A DNA stretch of 6,315 nucleotides. It comes from Candidatus Zhuqueibacterota bacterium (GTDB lineage Bacteria > Zhuqueibacterota > Zhuqueibacteria > Residuimicrobiales > Krinioviventaceae). The stretch lies in NCBI GenBank assembly GCA_003854995.1, contig RQOI01000452.1, positions 1 to 6,315 on the forward strand. The letters run 5' to 3'. The translations under genes and the position numbers were made by a program. Below are positions 1 through 5,035 of this stretch, one piece after another. The notes below the pieces were generated by a model. It was given only the letters and a program-made list of their open reading frames with translations. It was not told the DNA's origin and did no database searches. Positions within the stretch are counted from its first letter, which is position 1. Each line of letters opens with the position of its first letter.

Positions 1-57
1 GACCTCTTACCTCGTTGATAATTTACATCTTGCAAAAGTCCGTTTGAACCTCTATTT

Positions 58-63
58 TATAAT
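58..63 (+). promoter_or_regulatory. possible -10 element upstream of the yciO-like gene
   Basis: A perfect TATAAT lies about 100 bases before the chosen start of the first gene, in an AT-rich stretch. No good -35 hexamer sits 16-18 bases upstream. The nearest candidate, TTGCAA at 30-35, leaves a 22-base spacer. The hexamer is the only promoter-like signal in the leader at 1-160, and this AT-rich region would produce such a match by chance fairly often. Confidence 0.3.
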
Positions 64-160
64 TTATGGAAAGAATAAGGATATTGCGAACGCACAATGA
101 CTGAATGACGCTAATGTTTCATGTTCGTTGAAACCGACCGCGATCCGACAGCACAATTTT

Positions 161-775
161 ATGGACCGATTGTACACATACGCGGATAATCCGCAACCGC
201 GACATATCAGGCAGGCGATCGACATCCTTCGGGATGGCGGATTGATCATCTATCCGACGGATACTGTCTACGGACTGGGCTGCGATTTGTTCAATAAAAG
301 GGCTGTCGAGCGTATCTATCAAATCAAAGGATTTACAAAAAAGTCACGATTGTCATTCATATGTCCCGACTTGAAAAACATTGCCAAATATGCTCATGTG
401 TCCACGCCGGCTTATAAAATCATGCGCCGATTGCTGCCGGGGCCATTTACATTTATTCTGCAGGCCACACGGGAAGTGCCAAGGATTCTGGTGGAAAAGC
501 GCAAAAACGTCGGCATACGCGTGCCGGACAACCTGATTTGCTATACCCTGCTGCAGGAATTCGGACATCCTATCATCAGCACGAGCGCCACACTGCAAGG
601 CATCCCATATCTGAATGATCCGGAAGACATCTCCGAGGTGTTCGAACACAAAGTCGAGCTTTTCCTCGACAGCGACGTTGGCGGTCTGGAGCCCTCGACT
701 GTGATTGATTTGAGCAGCGACGAGCCCACGATCATCAGAAAAGGCAAGGGCTATAACGACGATTTATTATTTTGA
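161..775 (+). CDS. yciO: YciO-type Sua5/YciO/YrdC family protein (threonylcarbamoyl-AMP synthase-like)
   Basis: This 204-residue protein belongs to the Sua5/YciO/YrdC fold, whose TsaC/Sua5 members make threonylcarbamoyl-AMP from threonine, bicarbonate and ATP for the tRNA t6A modification. It matches the YciO subgroup. The N-terminus has the DNPQPR motif (residues 9-14), followed by YPTDTVYGLG (31-40), PGPFTFIL (93-100), GIRVPDN (118-124), the PIISTSA loop (137-143) and EPSTVIDL (177-184). Length is close to E. coli YciO (about 206). The start was set at ATG 161 because the protein then begins like YciO. An in-frame TTG at 128 would add 11 residues with no family resemblance, and neither start has a clear Shine-Dalgarno. 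The stop overlaps the next gene's start (TTGA), implying one operon. YciO is a paralogue of TsaC, so the t6A role should not be assumed. The cellular role of YciO itself is poorly defined. Confidence 0.9.
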   Translation: MDRLYTYADNPQPRHIRQAIDILRDGGLIIYPTDTVYGLGCDLFNKRAVERIYQIKGFTKKSRLSFICPDLKNIAKYAHVSTPAYKIMRRLLPGPFTFILQATREVPRILVEKRKNVGIRVPDNLICYTLLQEFGHPIISTSATLQGIPYLNDPEDISEVFEHKVELFLDSDVGGLEPSTVIDLSSDEPTIIRKGKGYNDDLLF

Positions 776-3015
776 TTAAAAGACTATTTTACATCCTGCT
801 CATCTTGCCTATGGCGCAGAGTGCCAAGAGTGAAGCGAGCATCAGTGGCTTTGTGCGCGATTCCGAAAATGGCGAGAGCATGCCTTGGGTCAATGTGTTG
901 ATCAAGAACACCGTTTTGGGCGCTGCCACAAATGATGTCGGTTACTACATCATCCAGCATGTAGCGCCAGGGGATTACACTCTTGTCTTCACCATGATGG
1001 GTTATGAAAGACACGAACAGAGCGTCCAGGTGACAACCGATAAAGTCGTCAAAGTGGATGTCGCCCTCAAACCGGCTGTCGTCGAGCTGGAAGGTGTCGT
1101 CAAAACCGCCGAGCGGGCTCGCTTTGAGCGCGAGGTCGAGATTTCGACCAGCACATTGACCGCGAGACAGCTGTCGACGTTGCCCATGCTCGCCGAGGCG
1201 GATGTGTTCCGCACGCTGCAGCTCCTGCCCGGCGTCGTCACTCGGAGTGACTTTTCCAGTCAACTCTATGTTCGAGGTGGCAGTCCCGACGAAAATCTCA
1301 TTTTGCTCGATGGCGTCTCGGTTTACAATCCGTTCCACCTTTTGGGTTTGTTCAGCACCTTTAACACCGACGCCATAAAGGAAGTGGAATTCATGACCGG
1401 CGGTTTTCCGGCAGAATATGGCGGGCGATTATCCTCTGTTTTGAGCATCACGAACAATGAAGGCAATGCAAAAGAATTTGCGGGCAGCGTCAATATCAGC
1501 ATGTTGTCCGCCAAGGCGACGCTGCAGGGGCCGATCCCGCGCGGATCCTATCTCATCTCGGCGCGCAGAACCTATTTCGATCAGATTTTCAAGGGCACTC
1601 GCTACGATTTTCCCTATTTTTTTTATGACTTGCAGGGCAAGATCAACTTCGACCTCGGTCATGACCATCGCCTTACCCTGAGCGGCTTTTATGGCGATGA
1701 TAAACTGGACTATGATCTCGAGTCCGATGATGAAGAGGACGATCTTGCCGTTGGAATTGATTGGCTCTGGGGCAATCGAACGACAGCGCTGAAGTGGCGT
1801 TGGCTCATTCATCCGAATCTCTATTCCGAAGTGCTGCTCACTCGCAGCAACTTTGCGCTGAATCTGGATCTGGATATCATCAGCACCAACGCCGTGAATC
1901 TCAAGGTCGAGAATGGCATCCTGGACCGGAGCATCAAAGCCGACTTGAGCTATTTTGGCATCGCCGAACACGGCATAAAGTTCGGTGTCAGTCAGTCGTG
2001 GCTGGATTTCAAGTACGCGTTCGGCATCAGCGGTAATCAGCTGCTCGATTATGAGACCAGCCCGGCTCTTTTTGCCGCCTATGCTCAGGACCAGTGGCAG
2101 TTTTCAAACCTCTTATCCGTTCGCCTCGGCGCACGGCTCGAGCACTATAGCATCGGTCAATATACGACGCTCTCTCCGCGGCTGGGCTTGAAATATCGGC
2201 TGTATGACAATTTTGCCCTCAAGGGATCTTTTGGTCTGTATCACCAGTTCTTGACCACTGCGGCCAGCGACGACCAGAATTTCAACTTTATCGATTTGTG
2301 GTTTCCTCTGACCGAACAGTACCAGCCGCTCAATGCCGTGCATTACGTCGGGGGAGTTGAATGGTGGTTGCCATATGATTTGATCTTTACCTGCGAATTT
2401 TATCATAAAACCATGGCGAACTTGCTCGAAATTAACGAGTACAGCGATTTTAACAATACAACTGATGATTTTTTTGTCGGCGATGGCCAGGCGACGGGTT
2501 TCGAAATTTTGCTGAAAAAATCAACCGGCCGCTTCAATGGCTGGATCGGCTACACATACAGTCGCACACAACGCCATATCAATGCCTTGACTTTTTATCC
2601 AAAACACGATCGGCGACATAATCTGAACCTGGTGCTGAATCATGATCTCGGCCGCAGCTGGAATTTAGGTTTTGTCTTCACCTGTGGCAGCGGCACGCCC
2701 TATACGCCGGTGCTGGGCAAGTATGTTCGATACTCCTGGGATTTTCATCGGAATGAGGTGGACGATGACATCTATAATCGCATGGGAAGTAAAAATTCGC
2801 AGCGCTATCCGATATATCATCGTATGGATTTGAGTCTTCGCAAGCGATGGCGCCTGTGGGGACTGGAGAATTATCCCTATGTGCAGATCATCAACGTTTA
2901 TAATCGTAAAAATATATTTCTCTACTTCTGGGATCACGACACCAATCCATCGAAATTTATCACGGTGCCCATGTTTCCCATTTTGCCCACCATCGGAATG
3001 GAGATCAATTTTTGA
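772..3015 (+). CDS. TonB-dependent outer-membrane receptor with carboxypeptidase-regulatory-like N-domain
   Basis: This is a 747-residue outer-membrane receptor, expected to import a ligand with energy from TonB-ExbBD. Residues 1-18 form a Sec signal peptide (basic MIKR, then a hydrophobic core). Residues 22-100 form a carboxypeptidase-regulatory-like beta-sandwich (ISGFVRDSENGESMPWVNV, later GDYTLVFTMMGYE). The plug spans about 123-232 with LYVRGG (165-170), LLDGVSVYNP (178-187) and PAEYGGRLSSVLSI (213-226). The rest is a beta-barrel rich in alternating aromatic strands and ending in EINF, a normal terminal phenylalanine signal for BAM. I see no clear TonB box. The TTG at 772 is the only sensible start. 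The next in-frame ATG is codon 14 and would destroy the signal peptide. No Shine-Dalgarno sits at the right distance, so translation probably depends on coupling with the upstream stop. The DUF4249-like lipoprotein downstream is the usual partner of such receptors. The substrate cannot be told from sequence. Confidence 0.93.
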   Translation: MIKRLFYILLILPMAQSAKSEASISGFVRDSENGESMPWVNVLIKNTVLGAATNDVGYYIIQHVAPGDYTLVFTMMGYERHEQSVQVTTDKVVKVDVALKPAVVELEGVVKTAERARFEREVEISTSTLTARQLSTLPMLAEADVFRTLQLLPGVVTRSDFSSQLYVRGGSPDENLILLDGVSVYNPFHLLGLFSTFNTDAIKEVEFMTGGFPAEYGGRLSSVLSITNNEGNAKEFAGSVNISMLSAKATLQGPIPRGSYLISARRTYFDQIFKGTRYDFPYFFYDLQGKINFDLGHDHRLTLSGFYGDDKLDYDLESDDEEDDLAVGIDWLWGNRTTALKWRWLIHPNLYSEVLLTRSNFALNLDLDIISTNAVNLKVENGILDRSIKADLSYFGIAEHGIKFGVSQSWLDFKYAFGISGNQLLDYETSPALFAAYAQDQWQFSNLLSVRLGARLEHYSIGQYTTLSPRLGLKYRLYDNFALKGSFGLYHQFLTTAASDDQNFNFIDLWFPLTEQYQPLNAVHYVGGVEWWLPYDLIFTCEFYHKTMANLLEINEYSDFNNTTDDFFVGDGQATGFEILLKKSTGRFNGWIGYTYSRTQRHINALTFYPKHDRRHNLNLVLNHDLGRSWNLGFVFTCGSGTPYTPVLGKYVRYSWDFHRNEVDDDIYNRMGSKNSQRYPIYHRMDLSLRKRWRLWGLENYPYVQIINVYNRKNIFLYFWDHDTNPSKFITVPMFPILPTIGMEINF
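3000..3014 (+). promoter_or_regulatory. Shine-Dalgarno that selects the TTG 3012 start
   Basis: GGAG at 3000-3003 lies 8 bases before TTG 3012 but 14 before the ATG at 3018. The spacing therefore favours the TTG start, which overlaps the receptor's stop codon, over the more conventional ATG two codons later. The two choices differ only by two residues at the signal peptide N-terminus. Confidence 0.5.
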
Positions 3016-3770
3016 TTATGGTCAAGTGCTTTTGCAACATATTAATTCTGCTGATGATTGCCGCCTGTCTCTCCTGCAATGATGAAGCGATGGCGCCTGA
3101 TCTGGACTATGACTCTGAGGTCGTTGTTTTTGGTCTGTTCCTGATCACCGAAAAGGAAAATGTGCAGCAAAAGGCCATCCGACTCGAGCGCTCGTATAAA
3201 GTGACTGAGAAAGTGCCTCCTTCTCAGAAAGATCGAGCCATCAAGGATGCGTTGGTTTTTGTCGAGAGCAAGGATAAAAGAGTTCAGTTTGAATACCTTT
3301 TTGACAACGTTTATCTGGATAATGCTGATGAGTTGCAGCTGCTCCCCGGCGAGCTTTACAAATTGGATATCACTTTGACGAATGGACACAAAATAACCGC
3401 AGAGTGCATCATGCCGGATAGACCAAAGATTCTCAGTCCGGCTGCCGGTCAGTCCGTCGCAGCGTATCAACCCTTGACGGTCACGTGGGAAAAAGCTCGT
3501 TTTGCCCATCGATACGAAATTGCCATTGATGAGAATTTCGATGGCTTTCAAGTCTCAATGTTCTCTGCGTCCGATCAGGAGGACCTCTACTCGTTTCTGT
3601 TCGCCGGACCCGATAGATATACAGTGACGGTCGCTTCTCTCGATCAAAATTATTATGATTATCTGCGAAGTCGCTCTGACCGGGAACCTATTTCGCACAT
3701 CAATGGCGCCCTCGGCGTCTTTGGCGCCATGGCTTATGATCGAGAGCGCTTTATCGCTATGGCGCTGTGA
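3012..3770 (+). CDS. DUF4249-like lipoprotein, partner of the TonB-dependent receptor
   Basis: This is a 252-residue predicted lipoprotein. A hydrophobic segment (about residues 7-18) ends in a lipobox, IAAC, making Cys19 the likely lipidated residue; Cys22 is less likely because Cys occupies its -3 position. Family-like landmarks follow: an early strand VVVFGLF (37-43), an LERSY strand (58-62), the IKDALVFVES strand (77-86), PGELYKLDITLTNGHKI (112-128), and a C-terminal GALGVFGAM (232-240). These fit the DUF4249 pattern of Bacteroidota lipoproteins encoded beside TonB-dependent receptors. Residues about 140-210 (LTVTWEKARFAHRYEIAI) look like a fibronectin-III-type sandwich. It is inferred to sit on the outer membrane and assist the receptor, perhaps in ligand binding, but no biochemical role is known to me. 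ATG 3018 is an alternative start. The DUF4249 assignment is by pattern recognition and is a moderately divergent match. Confidence 0.75.
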   Translation: MIMVKCFCNILILLMIAACLSCNDEAMAPDLDYDSEVVVFGLFLITEKENVQQKAIRLERSYKVTEKVPPSQKDRAIKDALVFVESKDKRVQFEYLFDNVYLDNADELQLLPGELYKLDITLTNGHKITAECIMPDRPKILSPAAGQSVAAYQPLTVTWEKARFAHRYEIAIDENFDGFQVSMFSASDQEDLYSFLFAGPDRYTVTVASLDQNYYDYLRSRSDREPISHINGALGVFGAMAYDRERFIAMAL

Positions 3771-3818
3771 GTCTGTACCGCGCGCCTGTTCTGGCTCCAA
3801 AAAATATCTGTCCTCCTG

Positions 3819-3846
3819 TTGACAACTTGAATGCTGGGCATATTCT
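3819..3846 (+). promoter_or_regulatory. possible sigma70-like promoter before the two-TM protein gene
   Basis: A perfect -35 TTGACA (3819-3824) is followed after 16 bases by TATTCT (3841-3846). This is the best -35 in the window. The expected transcript start, near 3853, would fall inside the Shine-Dalgarno and leave a leader of only about 8 bases before ATG 3861. Either the promoter gives a nearly leaderless message or the match is fortuitous. Confidence 0.25.
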
Positions 3847-3847
3847 T

Positions 3848-3855
3848 AAAAGAGG
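3848..3855 (+). promoter_or_regulatory. Shine-Dalgarno fixing the ATG 3861 start
   Basis: AAAAGAGG lies 5 bases before ATG 3861 and is the clearest ribosome-binding site in the window. It rules against the in-frame TTG at 3831, which would add ten residues before the first membrane segment and has no such site. Confidence 0.7.
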
Positions 3856-3860
3856 TTATC

Positions 3861-4565
3861 ATGTTGGACAAACTGGCGAATTGGGATACCTGGGCAATCC
3901 TGCTCGGATTGTTCGTCGTCCTTTATATGCTCATCTCGCTTTTTTCCGCTGCCTGGAGTCGGAGTAAAAAAATCATCGCATCGGGCGCTGAAAAAAGACC
4001 GGCAAAAAAGGGCATGGGACTCTTTTCCACCCTCTTCATCCTTCTCCTCATCGTCATTGTTGTGCTCATTTTCTCGGTCGTGCGATTTTACACCTCGTTC
4101 ACCTCGCACGATCTGGTCGCCGTTGTCGAATGTTATCCGACAAACGGCTTTGGGCCGAAAGCCTTTGAAGTCGTGCTGACGCCCTTTGTCAATAAAAAGC
4201 AGCAGACACCGCAATCCTTTATTGTTCGCGGCGACGATTGGAGTATTGGCGGCGATATCCTCGAGTGGCAGAGTTATATGAACATTCTCGGTCTGAAGAG
4301 CATGTATCGTCTGACTCGACTGCAAGGCCGCTATGTCGATGCAGAGGACGAGATGACCCAAAAGCTCACCGCCTATCCGCTGGTCGAAGAAGAAGAGGAC
4401 GCATTCTGGGAGGGTCTTTACAATATCGCTGTTAAAATGCCGTTCATAAAGTCGGCGCACAAAAACTTTGTTGCAGCGCATCCTTTTTTCGGCGACTATT
4501 TTGAGGTATATGTCACGCCAAGCGGTTATACGCTGGAGCGGTTTGAGGGCCATGCGGGGGATTGA
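3861..4565 (+). CDS. two-transmembrane protein, family often labelled 'cation/multidrug efflux pump'
   Basis: This 234-residue protein has two hydrophobic helices, at about residues 12-31 and 55-75, separated by a short very basic linker (RSKK, EKRPAKK). The linker suggests a cytoplasmic loop, with both ends in the periplasm by the positive-inside rule. The C-terminal 150 residues are soluble: a beta-rich part with FEVVLTP (102-108), then VRGDDWSIGGDILEWQSYMN (122-141) and GLKSMYRLTRLQGRY (144-158). From memory this GD-W-...-I-W-...-N-LGL-..YRL-RL-GRY signature matches a small proteobacterial family that databases often call 'cation/multidrug efflux pump'. With only two helices and no transporter motif, pump activity is unsupported. 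The gene is separated by 90 bases from the receptor operon and followed by a GC hairpin, so it is probably a separate unit. The function is unknown. Confidence 0.8.
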   Translation: MLDKLANWDTWAILLGLFVVLYMLISLFSAAWSRSKKIIASGAEKRPAKKGMGLFSTLFILLLIVIVVLIFSVVRFYTSFTSHDLVAVVECYPTNGFGPKAFEVVLTPFVNKKQQTPQSFIVRGDDWSIGGDILEWQSYMNILGLKSMYRLTRLQGRYVDAEDEMTQKLTAYPLVEEEEDAFWEGLYNIAVKMPFIKSAHKNFVAAHPFFGDYFEVYVTPSGYTLERFEGHAGD

Positions 4566-4583
4566 GTGGAGCCACGGATTTGC

Positions 4584-4609
4584 TTGGCGCGGCCTTTGGC
4601 CGCAACCAA
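4584..4609 (+). terminator. GC-rich stem-loop after the two-TM gene (terminator-like, no U tract)
   Basis: GCGGCC (4589-4594) and GGCCGC (4598-4603) form a perfect 6-bp stem around a TTT loop. TTGG (4584-4587) and CCAA (4606-4609) can extend it across a small internal loop. It begins 19 bases after the stop codon. No run of T follows on either strand, so it is not a classical intrinsic terminator. It may be a 3'-end stabilising hairpin. Confidence 0.45.
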
Positions 4610-4620
4610 AAACATCTAAA

Positions 4621-4698
4621 CCACAGAGGGCACCGAGTAGAATCACAGAGGAAAAGAAGTAAAATCGGGCAATATCTCTGCGAATCTCGGCGTCCTCG
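4621..4698. repeat. imperfect inverted-repeat element 1 built from CACAGAG-type units
   Basis: The left arm carries three 7-base units: CACAGAG (4622-4628), CACCGAG (4631-4637) and CACAGAG (4644-4650). The right arm carries the reverse-complement forms CTCTGCG (4676-4682) and CTCGGCG (4686-4692), then a decayed CCTCG (4694-4698). Read on the opposite strand, the right arm gives CGAG, CGCCGAG and CGCAGAG in the same order as the left arm. The middle unit of both arms has the CCGAG variant. Repeats of this CACAGAG type are common between genes in many environmental bacteria, and their function is not settled. Confidence 0.7.
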
Positions 4699-4766
4699 TA
4701 TCTTGTTAATAATTTTTTATTCAAAACAATTGAAAAGATTGAATTTCATTTTTTCATTCGCATCAT

Positions 4767-4891
4767 TTCAACGCAGAGACGCCGAGAACGCAAAGTTCCG
4801 CAGCGTTTTTGGAGGAATGCGGATGAGTGAGACAAGTTAATATCAGTTCTTCTCTGCGTGTTCTCTGCGAGCTTTGCGTCTTTGCGTTGAA
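4767..4891. repeat. imperfect inverted-repeat element 2 built from four CGCAGAG/CGCAAAG units per arm
   Basis: The left arm (4767-4805) reads TTCAA, CGCAGAG, one base, CGCCGAG, two bases, CGCAAAG, three bases, CGCAGCG. The right arm (4852-4891), read on the minus strand, is TTCAA, CGCAAAG, one base, CGCAAAG, two bases, CGCAGAG, four bases, CGCAGAG. Order, flank and spacing are the same, so the arms are homologous in opposite orientation around a 46-base centre (4806-4851). It shares its unit with element 1 at 4621-4698. No transposase or terminal target duplication is evident. Confidence 0.75.
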
Positions 4892-4923
4892 TGCATACTA
4901 TTTTTTTGTCATACGAAACTACT

Positions 4924-4957
4924 TTGTTATTGTCTGTTCTTTAACATAGTATCTTTG
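4924..4957 (+). promoter_or_regulatory. possible promoter for the sialidase gene
   Basis: TTGTTA (4924-4929) and TAGTAT (4947-4952) are separated by exactly 17 bases, each matching the sigma70 consensus at four of six positions. Overlapping the -10 is TATCTTTG (4950-4957), which fits the Bacteroidota -7 consensus TAnnTTTG. Both readings place the transcript start near 4958-4965, giving a leader of about 75 bases. The surrounding block 4921-4980 has only 19 G/C in 60 bases, so chance matches are possible. Confidence 0.35.
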
Positions 4958-5003
4958 CGGTTGGCTTTAAAATTTGGCTAAAACAACAAGATGTTGCAGA
5001 TTT

Positions 5004-5025
5004 GTCGTATAGATTCAGATATGAC
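5004..5025 (+). promoter_or_regulatory. leader stem-loop next to the sialidase ribosome-binding site
   Basis: GTCGTAT (5004-5010) and ATATGAC (5019-5025) can form a 7-bp RNA stem with one G-U pair and an 8-base loop. The stem ends directly before AGGG (5026-5029), the only Shine-Dalgarno-like sequence for ATG 5036, 6 bases upstream of it. It could influence ribosome access. This is a fold by eye and a short one. Confidence 0.25.
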
Positions 5026-5035
5026 AGGGTAGTTT

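Noticed and set aside
128..160. Upstream TTG start for the yciO-like gene
   Set aside because: It adds eleven residues unlike any YciO N-terminus and has no Shine-Dalgarno. ATG 161 gives the usual family start and length.
784..1338. Minus-strand open frames of 180-184 codons inside the receptor gene (also 1429-1971)
   Set aside because: These are shadows of a strongly supported plus-strand coding region, with no domains or ribosome sites of their own.
3761..3787. GGCGC / GCGCC pairing at the end of the lipoprotein gene as a terminator
   Set aside because: The stem is only 5 bp with a 17-base loop and no T-run after it. It is too weak to call.
3846..4724. A 292-codon open frame on the minus strand covering the whole two-TM gene, longer than that gene itself
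   Set aside because: Its product is low-complexity where it is antisense to the membrane helices (long runs of D, E, N and K), reads through the repeat element at its start, and has no recognisable domain. The plus-strand gene has a Shine-Dalgarno, membrane helices and a family signature.
4562..4840. A 92-codon open frame running through the intergenic repeats
   Set aside because: Its translation is largely the repeat units read as protein (NHRGHRVESQ and RRDAENAKF type strings), a common source of spurious hypothetical proteins. There is no ribosome site or domain.
4811..4840. GGAGG followed by a six-codon ATG-to-TAA frame (MSETS) in the centre of element 2
   Set aside because: The Shine-Dalgarno and spacing are good, but the peptide is only five residues and no downstream gene is placed to be regulated by it. 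Chance is the simplest explanation.
4621..4891. CRISPR array
   Set aside because: Units are only about 7 bases, variable, spaced by 1-13 bases and arranged in opposite orientations. There are no 20-40-base spacers of uniform length and no cas genes.
4620..4900. Insertion sequence or complete transposon around the inverted repeats
   Set aside because: There is no transposase frame between or beside the arms and no target-site duplication visible. At most it is a non-autonomous element.
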